Assembly: GCA_035344155.1 (NCBI GenBank)
Contig: DAORAL010000015.1
Span: forward strand, 57,317 to 121,316
Origin: UBA1845 sp002338715
Lineage (GTDB): Bacteria > Planctomycetota > Phycisphaerae > UBA1845
Direction: 5' to 3'
Length of the DNA stretch: 64,000 nucleotides
The position numbers and the translations under genes were made by a program. This document shows, in pieces, positions 32,559 through 41,799 of this stretch. Each line of letters opens with the position of its first letter. Position 1 is the stretch's first letter. A model generated the notes under the pieces. It saw only the letters and a program-made list of their open reading frames with translations. It made no database searches and was not told where the DNA came from.

Positions 32559-34622
32559 TTAACGTTTCTTGGAATCCACCGGAGCCAGCACCTGGGCGGA
32601 ACGGGCTGGCAAATAGGCTTGCACGCTTTGTAAACGCGAATGATACGTCTGAATCTGCTTGGGATAGACCTGATCGTCGGGCACGCGGCCAAACCCGCCA
32701 AACGCCACGGCATCGGTATTGAGCACGAGGCGGTAGTTCGTCGGATCGGGAATGCCGAAACGGTAGTGCTCGTACGACTGGTTCGGATGAAAGTTAAACG
32801 CGAACACCAGTGGGCCCCGCCGGAAGATCAACACCTTCTGCGCTTCATCGACGTTGAGCTGCTCGATTAAATCGCTCGCCAGCAGGCCAAACGGCTCATC
32901 CAACCCCTGCATCGCCTTGTCGAATGCGGCAAGGAACTGATAGCGCAGCGCATCGTGATCCACCAATGACCACTGCCGGCGACAGTGCTTAAACGAATTC
33001 CCATTGCCCTCCCGCGGAAAGTCCACCCACTCGGGATGACCGAACTCGTTGCCCATGAAATTCAAATACGCCTCGCCGCCCAGCGCGAAGGTGATCAGCC
33101 GAATCATCTTGTGCAGCGCAATCCCCCGATCGATCACCGGGTTCTCACTGGCGCGATCCATGTGCCAATACATCGCCGCATCCATCAACCAGAACGCCAG
33201 CGTCTTGTCACCCACCAGCGCCTGATCGTGGCTCTCCGCATAGGCGACGTGCTTTTCCGAGCGGCGGCGATTGGTCAGCGTGTGATAGATCTCACCCATC
33301 TGCCAGTCTTCGTCGCGCGAGTGCTTGAGCAGTTTGATCCAGTAGTCGGGAATGCCCATTGCGAGGCGATAATCAAACCCAAGCCCCCCCTCCGACACCG
33401 GCCGCGACAACCCGACCATGCCCGACACGTCTTCCGCGATCGTGATCACATCGGGATTGACGTCGTGCGCAAGCTTGTTGGCCAACTGCAGGTACGCGAT
33501 CGCATCCTCATCCAAATCATGAATCAGATAGTCGTCGTAACTGCCAAACGCCTTATTGCCATGATGCAGATACATCATGCTGGTCACGCCATCAAAACGA
33601 AAACCGTCGAAGTGGTATTCCTCAAGCCAGAAGCGCACGTTGCTCAGCAAGAACCGCTGCACTTCCCACTTGTTGTAATCAAAGAGCAGCGAATCCCAAT
33701 CCGGGTGCTCGCCCTTTCCGCCGGCATGAAAATACTGATGATCCGTTCCATCAAACGCATTCAAACCATCGTGCACATTCTTGACCGAGTGGCTGTGCAC
33801 CAGATCGAGCAGCACGCGCAGACCCAGACCGTGGGCGGTATCGATCAATCGCTTCAAATCTTCCGGCGTGCCGAATCGCGACGAAACCGCGTAGAAATTA
33901 CTGACGTGGTAACCGAAGGAACCGTAATAAGGGTGTTCCTGGATGGCCATCAGTTGAATGGCGTTGTACCCGTACTTGGCGATGCGCGGCAGAACATCTC
34001 GCGTAAAATCCTCGAACGTCGCCACGCGCTCGTCTTCCGATGACATCCCCACGTGCGCTTCGTAAATGCGCAAACCGCCATCGAGTTTCGGAACCGTGTG
34101 CTTCCATTCGAACGGTGTGTCAGGCTGCCAATATTGACCGGTGAAGCTGGCGGTCTGAGGGTCTTGCACGCTGCGACGAATGTATGCCGGGATGCGATCG
34201 AGCGGTTCGGCAATGCTTTCGACGTGCACCTTGACCAACCCGCCATGTTTGAAGCGATCGGCGTACTCACGGTCCGGCAAGAAAATATGCCACACCCCAT
34301 ACTCCGACCGCGTCATCGGATGCGACTTGCGATCCCACCCGTTGAAGTCGCCGGTCAGAAACAGCGCCGAAGCCCCCGGCGCCCACTCGCGATAAAACAC
34401 GCCCGGCTCGCCATCGTGCTCACCGCGATTGAATCCAAAGAATTCATACCCTCGGCCAAACGCTTCGAGCGACCCCTCTGCCGCCTCGATCGCTTTGAGC
34501 TTGGTCCGATAGGTTTTGTTGCGATGGCGGAGCGCCTCGGCATACGGCTCCAACCACGGATCCGTATCAATCAGCCCCGTGCCGTCGTCTCGCTTCGGAT
34601 TGTTGTTTTCAGATTTGGGCAT
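32559..34622 (-). CDS. glgB: 1,4-alpha-glucan branching enzyme, GH13 eukaryote-like branch
   Basis: Introduces alpha-1,6 branches into glycogen. The 687-residue enzyme has an N-terminal CBM48 segment (REWAPGASALFLTGDFNGWDR), the GH13 barrel with the region-I sequence LLDLVHSH, the nucleophile Asp in DGFRFDGVTSMMY, the acid Glu in TIAEDVSGM and the third Asp in AESHDQAL, and a C-terminal beta-domain. Phrases such as RIYEAHVGMSSEDERV and QLMAIQEHPYYGSFGYHV place it with the eukaryote-type (GH13_8) enzymes rather than the longer GH13_9 GlgB of E. coli. I start at ATG 34622; the frame upstream to 34715 lacks support. No other glycogen gene is adjacent. Confidence 0.94.
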   Translation of the reverse strand: MPKSENNNPKRDDGTGLIDTDPWLEPYAEALRHRNKTYRTKLKAIEAAEGSLEAFGRGYEFFGFNRGEHDGEPGVFYREWAPGASALFLTGDFNGWDRKSHPMTRSEYGVWHIFLPDREYADRFKHGGLVKVHVESIAEPLDRIPAYIRRSVQDPQTASFTGQYWQPDTPFEWKHTVPKLDGGLRIYEAHVGMSSEDERVATFEDFTRDVLPRIAKYGYNAIQLMAIQEHPYYGSFGYHVSNFYAVSSRFGTPEDLKRLIDTAHGLGLRVLLDLVHSHSVKNVHDGLNAFDGTDHQYFHAGGKGEHPDWDSLLFDYNKWEVQRFLLSNVRFWLEEYHFDGFRFDGVTSMMYLHHGNKAFGSYDDYLIHDLDEDAIAYLQLANKLAHDVNPDVITIAEDVSGMVGLSRPVSEGGLGFDYRLAMGIPDYWIKLLKHSRDEDWQMGEIYHTLTNRRRSEKHVAYAESHDQALVGDKTLAFWLMDAAMYWHMDRASENPVIDRGIALHKMIRLITFALGGEAYLNFMGNEFGHPEWVDFPREGNGNSFKHCRRQWSLVDHDALRYQFLAAFDKAMQGLDEPFGLLASDLIEQLNVDEAQKVLIFRRGPLVFAFNFHPNQSYEHYRFGIPDPTNYRLVLNTDAVAFGGFGRVPDDQVYPKQIQTYHSRLQSVQAYLPARSAQVLAPVDSKKR

Positions 34623-34995
34623 CGGGTCGCCTTGCGGTGTCAGCCAATCGCGTCGGTACGCGTGAGGAGGCGATTCTAGAGCAGTCTGCACCCAAAGGCC
34701 ACTCGCCCACACCACCCCGAATCCCCAGTTGACAGCCCTTCAGCGCGATTGAAGTCGTTTGATTCGGTCAAAATGCAACCGGCTCGATTCGAAACTGGCA
34801 AAGATTGCGCGGGTTTTGTCATTTGGCTGACTTGGCCGGATGTTATCTGACGCACACCCACCCGACGCACCCAAACGCCCAAAATCAAGTCCCTCTCACA
34901 ACGTCCAACTCCGGATCGAATCGTACGATGAAACCAGTTCGGGCAGAATTCCCCAGACAAAACGGGTGCAGCAGCTTTCAGGAGTTGAACTGGCG
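34623..34995. other. Divergent intergenic region, glgB / HAMP protein
   Basis: This 373 bp gap separates two divergently transcribed genes and should hold both promoters. I find no strong hexamer pair. The frame from 34840 is open through to the HAMP-protein start but shows no homology. Confidence 0.4.
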
Positions 34996-35670
34996 ATGAA
35001 ACCAAACACAAATGACACGATCAAGGGCAAGCGATCAGTGCCCAAGCAGAACCGCCGACGCAAGTACATCATCAACCCGGCGTTTCAATGGAAGTACATC
35101 AGCCTCGTCGGTGGTGGCGTGTTCCTGGCCTCCAGCATCATGAGCACGGTGCTTTACGGCATGGTCTATTACCAGGCACGCGAGCGACTGCTGCATCTTT
35201 CACAAGCACAGCCGCTTGAAAACACGGTTGGCATCTTGATCTTCGCCGGCGCGTTCGCCCTGTTGATGGCCCTCGGTTTCGCCGCATGGACCATGATCCT
35301 GACGCATCGCATCGGTGGTCCCATCCACGTGATGATGAATTACTTCGCTGACCTTTCAAACAGCAAGATCCCAAAGGTGCGACCGCTGCGGGCCAAGGAC
35401 GAATTAAAATCGTTCCACGACTCATTCCGCAGGGCAGCCGACTCGCTGCGTTGCGATCGCGAAGCGGAAATCAAGACGGTGAGTGAAGTTCTTGAACTCG
35501 CCAACCAAGCCGGTGAATCATCGGGCGGTCGCAATCAGTCGTTGACCGAACTCGTTGCGAAATTGCAGGACCTTCGTCTGCACCTGGCCAGCTCGATCGG
35601 CGCCGATGGCAACCCAACGCCTGCCAACGCCGCGTCACATTCAGAAAATGAAGCCATCATCTCTGCATGA
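34996..35670 (+). CDS. Membrane protein with HAMP-like segment
   Basis: A 224-residue protein with two membrane helices (about 35-57, ISLVGGGVFLASSIMSTVLYG, and 76-100, ILIFAGAFALLMALGFAAWTMIL) and a short loop between them. The following stretch THRIGGPIHVMMNYFADLSNSKIPKVRPLRAKDELKSFHDSFRRAADSL has the pattern of a HAMP relay (Gly-Pro entry, two amphipathic helices). The C-terminus is a short coiled coil and an Asn/Ala-rich tail, with no kinase, cyclase or methyl-accepting output domain. So it is a truncated-looking signal transducer, or an accessory subunit. The start at ATG 34996 is preferred; GGAG lies 11 bases before it. Similar short HAMP proteins recur in planctomycetes and deltaproteobacteria. 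Confidence 0.72.
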   Translation: MKPNTNDTIKGKRSVPKQNRRRKYIINPAFQWKYISLVGGGVFLASSIMSTVLYGMVYYQARERLLHLSQAQPLENTVGILIFAGAFALLMALGFAAWTMILTHRIGGPIHVMMNYFADLSNSKIPKVRPLRAKDELKSFHDSFRRAADSLRCDREAEIKTVSEVLELANQAGESSGGRNQSLTELVAKLQDLRLHLASSIGADGNPTPANAASHSENEAIISA

Positions 35671-35706
35671 GGTCTCTGCATAAGCAGCCCAATTCGATGA
35701 TAAAAC

Positions 35707-35748
35707 AAAGACTCTCGTCAGGTTCAAGAACCCGACGAGAGTCTTTTC
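35707..35748. terminator. Bidirectional intrinsic terminator
   Basis: A long stem pairs AAGACTCTCGTC (35708-35719) with GACGAGAGTCTT (35734-35745), plus GGTT/AACC inside, around a CAAG loop. TTTT follows on the plus strand and TTTGTTTT on the minus strand, serving the converging HAMP and vWA genes. Confidence 0.9.
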
Positions 35749-35802
35749 AATTGAAAGCGTCGCAGTATTTCTTGCCGCACGCACGAACCGCGGCCAATTG
35801 TC

Positions 35803-37608
35803 TCACTTGATCAATGCCACCTGCTGCGACCCACCGATGAGTTCAAACACTGCGTCCAACTGATCGCTGTACTGGTCAATCGTTCCCTCCGCATGAAAGT
35901 GCGTACCGCCGGAAGTCGACGCAATGTCGCCCATGAGATTCTCGTCGGCATCGGTACCGACGCTGACCGTGTAAATCTGAATGCCTGCGTCAGCCGCGGC
36001 TTGTGCCATCTCGCGGGCGTAGCGGGCGCCACCGGATTCGTCATAGCTGGTGCAGGTTTCGCAACCGATGTTGGCCATCCCGTCCGTCAAGAGAACCATC
36101 ACCTTGCGCGATGCCGGATTCGCATTGCCTCCGGTCAGCGTTTCGATCCCGCGAAGGATGCCGCCGCCGATGTTGGTCGACTGTGTGTAGTGGGCAGCTT
36201 GCATTTCGTTCAGGCGATTGCTGACCTTTTCATAATCATTGGTGAGGTCCACTTCGTGAACAGCCCGCGTGGCGTAAATCTCGAGCGATAACCGATCGTT
36301 GCTGTGGAGATTTTCAATCGTATACGTCAGGTGACTGACCGCATCCTTGACGGCTTGCATCGGATAGTGCGGCGTGTTTGCAAGCTCCGGCGTCTGCTCG
36401 TGTGACGCACGGTTGTTCAAAAGATAATCGACGAACGTCTTGAGCCCGAACTGATAGCGCATGTTGCTGTTGGCCTTGGCCATGCTGGACCGCGACGATT
36501 GAACGTAATTCTTGATGTAGTCCTGCCAGATATTCGCAGATTCATCCAGCGAACGATCGCCGAACTTCTCCGCCCAGACGATCTCGTTTCCGCCGATCGA
36601 CCCGTTTCCATTGCCGCCCGAACCACCGGTGCTTTCCCAGCGACCACCGCTTATGCCGCTGTTCCAGTTGGCCAACCCCAGCGCCACAGCCACGCGATAC
36701 GTGTACGCCGTCGTGTTGTTGTCCTGGTCACCGGACATGAGTACGTCGACTTCGTCTTCGCTGTAACCCTGATCGAAGAGGTAGCTCTCAAGCACCGCAT
36801 TCGACGTGTTCGAGCGATAACCCAGCTTGATCAATCCCGGGTCCGCATTGGGGTTGTAGTCGGAAGGAGTCTGTTGCTGACCGTATCCCAACCGCTTGAA
36901 AAATCCCCATGCCGGTCCAGCCCGCTGCGCCAGTTCCTCATCCGAAAGGGCAGCCGCATCGTCCGCCCAAACCGAATCCACATCTTCGATACCGCCCGGT
37001 AGATGACTCCAAACGTCATAAAGATTGATGTCCGTGCGTTTGTAATTCTGGAATCGGCTGTCGTAGCTGTGTGACCCGGAAAGGTCCGCAACCACCGCGA
37101 TGTCGCGCGGCAGCAGCATGGCGATCGCCTCAGCCGTCACATCCTGCGTGTTCTTTCCGAAAATGCGGGCGAAGAACAGGTTCAGCGAACCGTTGGACGA
37201 CCCTTCCGTTTTCCGCACGACGACCCGTGCTGAATCTGGAAAGATGTTCGTCGGTACGAAATCAAACTGTCCAGTTTGTTTGTTGAGAATGGCTCGACCG
37301 AAAGTGATGTCGCTGTCTTCGATCGTGATGAGTTTGTTGAGGACGCGGTTCTCTGCCGTGATGGACATCGCGGCTTCTCGACCTTGCGCCATCACATCAC
37401 CCGACGCATAGTCGCCAAGTCGACTGGCAGCCGCCAGCGCAGCGGCATCAGCGGCTCGCTGCAGATCCGTCTTGGTGTTGTAAATCAACCCGACGTCGAT
37501 GGTCAGTGCGGCGAACCCAATGATCACCGGAATGGCAATCGCAACCATCACCGCCGTAGCCCCTCGGCGACGATGCGCATTGCCTGCAAGATTACGTCGT
37601 TCTGTCAT
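35803..37608 (-). CDS. TadG-like protein with von Willebrand A domain
   Basis: A 601-residue envelope protein. The N-terminus GATAVMVAIAIPVIIGFAALTIDVGLIYNTKTDLQRAADAAALA is the Tad/Flp-pilus TadE-TadG signature: one hydrophobic anchor, then the QxAADAAALA helix. A vWA domain follows; the MIDAS first strand is DIAVVADLSGSHSYDSR (DxSxS) near residue 173, and the later strand KVMVLLTDGMANIG supplies the conserved Asp. Between them lies an insertion of about 200 residues rich in Asp, Asn, Gly and Ser (including GGSGGNGNGSIGGNE). The start ATG 37608 has GGAG six bases upstream. It stands alone without tad pilus ATPase or secretin genes, so an adhesin or surface role is an inference. Confidence 0.85.
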   Translation of the reverse strand: MTERRNLAGNAHRRRGATAVMVAIAIPVIIGFAALTIDVGLIYNTKTDLQRAADAAALAAASRLGDYASGDVMAQGREAAMSITAENRVLNKLITIEDSDITFGRAILNKQTGQFDFVPTNIFPDSARVVVRKTEGSSNGSLNLFFARIFGKNTQDVTAEAIAMLLPRDIAVVADLSGSHSYDSRFQNYKRTDINLYDVWSHLPGGIEDVDSVWADDAAALSDEELAQRAGPAWGFFKRLGYGQQQTPSDYNPNADPGLIKLGYRSNTSNAVLESYLFDQGYSEDEVDVLMSGDQDNNTTAYTYRVAVALGLANWNSGISGGRWESTGGSGGNGNGSIGGNEIVWAEKFGDRSLDESANIWQDYIKNYVQSSRSSMAKANSNMRYQFGLKTFVDYLLNNRASHEQTPELANTPHYPMQAVKDAVSHLTYTIENLHSNDRLSLEIYATRAVHEVDLTNDYEKVSNRLNEMQAAHYTQSTNIGGGILRGIETLTGGNANPASRKVMVLLTDGMANIGCETCTSYDESGGARYAREMAQAAADAGIQIYTVSVGTDADENLMGDIASTSGGTHFHAEGTIDQYSDQLDAVFELIGGSQQVALIK

Positions 37609-37917
37609 CTCTCTCTCCACGTTCCCAACGAGTGGACTCCATCAATCCACTCCGCAAGCGCACGCTCCGTGTGCACCTGCAACGTCACTCGATTCGTAGA
37701 CACCAAAAGGTTCACGGTCAAAACACATCGCGACCAACCGCGAGTCGGTTTGATACTTTCCGCCCTATATCATTGTCGGCAACTAAAAATGGGTCTGATA
37801 AAGAGTTGGACCAAACGTCGCAATCGGCGGTTCGCCGGTGCGTTTGGCTGATAACTGAAGTGAATGCAATTTCGGAAAAATTGGCCCGATGCGCCTAGCC
37901 CCCGCCATTATCACGCA
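37609..37917. other. Intergenic region without supported gene
   Basis: The 309 bp between the glycosyltransferase stop and the TadG-like start contains only weak open frames with no ribosome-binding site. It should carry the promoter for the TadG-like gene, but I see no clear hexamers. Confidence 0.4.
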
Positions 37918-39081
37918 TCATCGCGCCGGGCTGGCGACGAGTTTCTCATACAGGTTCGCAATGTCATCGACCATCTTTTGCACGTCAAAGCGCTCCACGC
38001 AGTGCGCCCGCGCCCCTTCCCCCATCGACGCCCGAAGTTCTGCATCATTGCACAAGTGTGCGACGCGTTCACCCAACTTAGTGCAATCGCCAAGCGGCAC
38101 CAGCCAGCCGCTCACACCGTTGTCGATCGCCTCGGGCGCACCGTCGTTGTCGAAACTCACGCACGGCACTTTCATCAGCGACGCCTGCACCAACACGCGC
38201 GGCAATCCCTCCCACATCGATGCGTGCACGAGAATATCCATCCCGTTCATCAAACGGGCGACTTCATCAGGCGAAACCAGCCCCGTAAACACAACGCGAT
38301 CGCTTAAGCCAAGTCGGGCCAGTTCCGCCTCATATTGACCGCGGTGGGCGCCGTCGCCGATCCACACAAACCGCACGTGGGGGCACATCCGAACGATCGC
38401 GGGCATCGCCTTTAGGATGTGCTCGTACCCCTTGTTTTCAAACAGTCGCGCCACGGTTCCGACAACAACCGCCTCATTGGCCATCCCCCAGCGCTTTCGG
38501 ACTTCGGCTCGGGTCTGTGCATTCGGCTCGAAGAGCGTCGTTTCGATGCCCGATCGAATCGTCGTGAAGCGTTCGCGCGGGGCGATGTTCGCGTTGACGG
38601 ATTGCTCGGTCATGGCGTCTGCAACGCTGATGATCGCATCGGTCCAACGGGCGGCTCGGCGCTCGAGATACGCGAAGACACGTTGCGTCAGTTTCGATTG
38701 CGTGCGGTTGAAACTCATGCCGTGGATCGTGTGAACAACCTTCGCCCCGCCTGCTTTGTGAGCGGCATAGCGCGCGACAATGCCGGCTTTGCTGCTGTGG
38801 GTGTGGATGATGTCGAACTTTTCGCGTCTGAAAATTGCAGCCAACTCGCCGGCGCACTTGTAATCGAGCAGCGGCTTGACGCTGCGGCGCATCGAGTCGA
38901 GCTTGATCGTGTGCGTACACGAAGCGTCCGCCTGCGGCCAAAGTGAACCTTCCGGGCCGGTCTCCGGTCCTGCGATCAACGTCACGTCATGCCCGCCATC
39001 GCGCAGACCGGCGCACGTCAGCACCGTATTCTCCTGCGCGCCGCCGATGATCAATCTGGTGATGACGTGGGCGATTTTCAT
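37918..39081 (-). CDS. Glycosyltransferase family 4
   Basis: A GT-B-fold retaining glycosyltransferase of 387 residues, likely acting on cell-surface polysaccharide or lipid-linked sugars. The N-terminal domain starts KIAHVITRLIIGGAQENT, with the glycine-rich acceptor loop (GGAQ); the C-terminal donor domain has VVVGTVARLFENKGYEHIL, VRFVWIGDGAH, VVFTGLVSPDEVARL and the E-x7-E region HASMWEGLPRVLVQASLMKVP. In the last motif the second Glu is replaced by Gln (VLVQAS for the usual LLEA), which is unusual but seen in the family. Donor and acceptor cannot be named. An ABC exporter follows in the same direction but is not obviously linked. Confidence 0.9.
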   Translation of the reverse strand: MKIAHVITRLIIGGAQENTVLTCAGLRDGGHDVTLIAGPETGPEGSLWPQADASCTHTIKLDSMRRSVKPLLDYKCAGELAAIFRREKFDIIHTHSSKAGIVARYAAHKAGGAKVVHTIHGMSFNRTQSKLTQRVFAYLERRAARWTDAIISVADAMTEQSVNANIAPRERFTTIRSGIETTLFEPNAQTRAEVRKRWGMANEAVVVGTVARLFENKGYEHILKAMPAIVRMCPHVRFVWIGDGAHRGQYEAELARLGLSDRVVFTGLVSPDEVARLMNGMDILVHASMWEGLPRVLVQASLMKVPCVSFDNDGAPEAIDNGVSGWLVPLGDCTKLGERVAHLCNDAELRASMGEGARAHCVERFDVQKMVDDIANLYEKLVASPAR

Positions 39082-39118
39082 CCGCTTATCTCAAAGTCCG
39101 ACATCGCGCCAATCCCCA

Positions 39119-39931
39119 TCACGTCGACGGAAAATCACGCGACCGAAACACCAACAAACCCGCCGTCCACAACACCGCCCCCGCAACAGTCAACACCAAC
39201 ACCGATCCCCACTGAACCGCGTGGGCTTCGACAATTTTCAATGGACCGTAGTAGCGAAAGAAACTGCTGTATGAAACGATTTCAAGCGCCGGCCAAAATG
39301 CGGATAGAACATTGACGGTGAACGCATAAAGAACAACACCAAAGCAAATCGCCAGCGCCACCTGCCGCCGGCTACACATCGCCGAAACACCCAGCGCCAT
39401 CCCGCAAAGAAACACGTACACAAAGAAGAACTGTGCCGCCACCAACGCAAGATCATCCATGCGGATGTCACTCTGCCCGGTCAGCCATCTGCCAATCAAC
39501 ACGCCGCCCCAAAGCGACACGCAGAGCATTGGCCCGCACGCGATCAGCGCCGTCGACACCGAAACGTAAATGCTCGATCGCGAAATCGGCAAACTCGCGA
39601 GCAAATCAATCGTCCCGCGATCGATCTCGCCCACGAGCGAGGCACTGCCGATCGAAAACACGAGTGCAATCACGACGGCCAGCACCACCGGATGCGTAAA
39701 CACAAACGTGGCCATCCCGCTGGTCTCAAACGCCCCGGTCATCTCCGAACCCATCAGCGAACTGATCAGCGACTTGATCCAGGGGACGTTCATCCAGACT
39801 TCCGTCTGCTCCATCGGCAGCGAATCGATCGCAAACAGAAACACCACGACGAACAACACCACCAGAAAACACCCACCGATGATGAATACCCGATGATCGC
39901 GCAGCGTTTTTAGAAACAGGGCCACATTCAT
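39119..39931 (-). CDS. ABC-2 type exporter permease
   Basis: Integral membrane subunit of an ABC exporter, 270 residues with six predicted helices, typical of the NosY/ABC-2 permease group: it begins with a long helix at VFIIGGCFLVVLFVVVFLFAID, has the phrase GEIDRGTIDLLASLPISRSSIYVS that marks NosY-like permeases, and ends in AGAVLWTAGLLVFRSRDFPS. The ATPase gene lies six bases upstream in the transcript, so the two form one transporter. Substrates in this group range from lipids to drugs to copper-site maturation; none is indicated here. Confidence 0.88.
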   Translation of the reverse strand: MNVALFLKTLRDHRVFIIGGCFLVVLFVVVFLFAIDSLPMEQTEVWMNVPWIKSLISSLMGSEMTGAFETSGMATFVFTHPVVLAVVIALVFSIGSASLVGEIDRGTIDLLASLPISRSSIYVSVSTALIACGPMLCVSLWGGVLIGRWLTGQSDIRMDDLALVAAQFFFVYVFLCGMALGVSAMCSRRQVALAICFGVVLYAFTVNVLSAFWPALEIVSYSSFFRYYGPLKIVEAHAVQWGSVLVLTVAGAVLWTAGLLVFRSRDFPST

Positions 39932-39937
39932 ACGCCG

Positions 39938-40825
39938 CTAGTCCCCCTGCTCTCGGTAGTACGTCGCGAACAGATCTTCCAGGCTCGGCTGACTGATCGA
40001 CACATCATCGAGTTGCAGCGTTGAAAGCCATGCAATCAACGGATCGACCGGTCCCGACCACGTGCCGGTGACAGTGCCATTCTTCGTCCCGTGAACCGTC
40101 AATCCTTCTGGCGTTGAAAACGATTCGGGCAATTGGTTGCAATGCTTCAAGACGACGCGCCGAAGCGCCCGTTTCCGCAGCGACTCGGTCGTACCGGCCT
40201 CCACAATCCTGCCGCTGCGAACGATCGCGACCTGATCGCACAGTTGCTCCACTTCGCTCAGCGTATGGCTGGAAAACAGCACCGTGCGTCCCTCAGCCGT
40301 CGCGTCGCGCAACTCGTCGTACAGCGCCTGCTGCATCAAAGGATCGAGTCCGCTGGTGGGTTCGTCGAGAATCAAGAGTTCCGGTTTATGCATCAGCGCC
40401 TGGATGATCGCGAGCTTCTGCCGCATCCCTTTGGAGTAGCTGCGGATCTTTCGCTCTGCGGCCAACTCAAATCGCTCGCACAGGCGCAAAGCTTCCGCCC
40501 ATCCGCCGCCCCCGCGCGCTCGGTCCACGAACCTCAACAGCCCGTGCCCCGTCATCCCGCCATACAACCGCGCATCACCCGACAAATAGGCAAGCCGCTT
40601 TCGAATCGCCGTCGATTCGCCCCACGCATCCAAACCGAACACGCGGGCGCTTCCACCGCTCGCCCGCAGCAATCCAATTAAGATGCGCAGTGTCGTGGAC
40701 TTTCCCGCACCGTTGGGTCCAAGAAAACCAAACCGCGAACCTGTCGGTACGGTTAGCGACACGTCCCGCAGCGCCACAACATCTTGATAGCTCTTGGCCA
40801 GATTGTGGATTTCGACGACATTCAT
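39938..40825 (-). CDS. ABC exporter ATPase
   Basis: Nucleotide-binding subunit of the ABC-2 exporter. It has Walker A GPNGAGKST, Q-loop LAYLSGDARLYG, the signature YSKGMRQKLAIIQALMHKP (SKGM form), Walker B LLILDEPTSGLDP, and the switch His in SSHTLSEVEQL. The C-terminal 70 residues form the accessory domain seen in CcmA/YhaQ-like exporters. I start at ATG 40825 (MNVVEIHNLAKSY); an ATG three codons upstream at 40834 is equally possible, and neither has a good ribosome-binding site. The next gene upstream, truA, ends at 40841 and reads into it. Confidence 0.92.
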   Translation of the reverse strand: MNVVEIHNLAKSYQDVVALRDVSLTVPTGSRFGFLGPNGAGKSTTLRILIGLLRASGGSARVFGLDAWGESTAIRKRLAYLSGDARLYGGMTGHGLLRFVDRARGGGGWAEALRLCERFELAAERKIRSYSKGMRQKLAIIQALMHKPELLILDEPTSGLDPLMQQALYDELRDATAEGRTVLFSSHTLSEVEQLCDQVAIVRSGRIVEAGTTESLRKRALRRVVLKHCNQLPESFSTPEGLTVHGTKNGTVTGTWSGPVDPLIAWLSTLQLDDVSISQPSLEDLFATYYREQGD

Positions 40826-40840
40826 AAGCCGCATTGTATG

Positions 40841-41635
40841 CTAAGAATGTGGGTTGGGCGAAGAATCAGGCGGTGGTTGCAGGAGGTTGGGCGGGTACTG
40901 TACCCATTGCAGGCTCAAGCCTTCTGCCGGCGCGGTCGGACCGGCATTGCGCCGATCTTTGCTCTCGAGAATCTCGGGAAGTTTATCGACGGGCCAATGT
41001 CCGCGCCCGATCTCCACGAGTGTGCCGGCCATGTTGCGCACCTGGTGATAAAGAAACCCTTTCCCCACCACGTCGATGCGAATTTCATCGAAATGCCGAT
41101 GCACATCGCAGCGGAGGACCGTGCGAACCATCGTTTCGCGTTCACAGCCGGCACCGGCCATCGCGCTGAAATCCATCGTGCCCAGGAAATGAAACGCGGC
41201 GTCGTGCATCCGCTCGACATCGAGTTCATGCCAGCAGTGGTACGTGTAGCGCTGACTCTGCCGATCGACGGGCCGGCGCGAGTTGTTGTAAATCCGGTAG
41301 CGGTAGCACTTGCTCGTCGCCGACGAGATCGCATCAAACTCCGGATGCACATCGCTCACGTCGAGCAGACTCATGTCTTCGGGCAATCGTCCGCCAATGG
41401 CATGACGCAGTTTGTCACTCGGAATCGTACACGTCGTGTGAACGTTGGCCACCTGCCCGCGCGCATGAACGCCCGAATCCGTCCGCCCGCTGCCGCGAAT
41501 TGAAAACGGATGGCGCAGCACGCGTTGAGCCGCCGCTTCAAGCTCGCCCTGGACCGTGCGCAGACCCGGCTGCCGCTGCCAACCGTGAAAGTCGGTGCCA
41601 TCATACGCCACCACCATTTTCAAATTCCGCTCCAT
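40841..41635 (-). CDS. truA: tRNA pseudouridine(38-40) synthase
   Basis: Isomerises uridines 38-40 in the anticodon arm of tRNAs. The catalytic Asp is Asp53 in SIRGSGRTDSGVHARGQVA; other family blocks are VAYDGTDFHGWQRQP, YRYRIYNNSRRPV, FLGTMDFSAMAGAG and GKGFLYHQVRNMAGTLVEIGRG. The protein has 264 residues from ATG 41635 and ends in a Pro/Ser-rich tail. The open frame upstream reaches 41797, but that part would be encoded by a terminator and a family-E repeat, so it is not real. The next gene downstream begins near its stop. Confidence 0.95.
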   Translation of the reverse strand: MERNLKMVVAYDGTDFHGWQRQPGLRTVQGELEAAAQRVLRHPFSIRGSGRTDSGVHARGQVANVHTTCTIPSDKLRHAIGGRLPEDMSLLDVSDVHPEFDAISSATSKCYRYRIYNNSRRPVDRQSQRYTYHCWHELDVERMHDAAFHFLGTMDFSAMAGAGCERETMVRTVLRCDVHRHFDEIRIDVVGKGFLYHQVRNMAGTLVEIGRGHWPVDKLPEILESKDRRNAGPTAPAEGLSLQWVQYPPNLLQPPPDSSPNPHS

Positions 41636-41699
41636 ACGCGCATCATAAACAACACACGACCAACAAGCGACCGAATAGAACCGCAAGCCCTGTGCGCAT

Positions 41700-41727
41700 A
41701 AAAAAATGGCCACATGTCGTGGCCATT
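41700..41727 (-). terminator. Intrinsic terminator of the sigma-factor gene
   Basis: A nine-pair perfect stem AATGGCCAC (41705-41713) with GTGGCCATT (41719-41727) around a 5 nt loop; on the minus strand it is followed by an unbroken run of T (41706-41700). Confidence 0.92.
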
Positions 41728-41754
41728 CCGAAGGAACAAAAAACGATATTGAAT

Positions 41755-41777
41755 GTGCCACTGCTCTGCGAGCAGTG
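41755..41777 (+). repeat. Family-E hairpin repeat, single copy
   Basis: GTGC (41755-41758), stem CACTGCTC, loop TGC, stem GAGCAGTG (41770-41777), between the sigma-factor gene and its terminator. Confidence 0.82.
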
Positions 41778-41799
41778 AAGGAATCAGCCGACCTCAATC

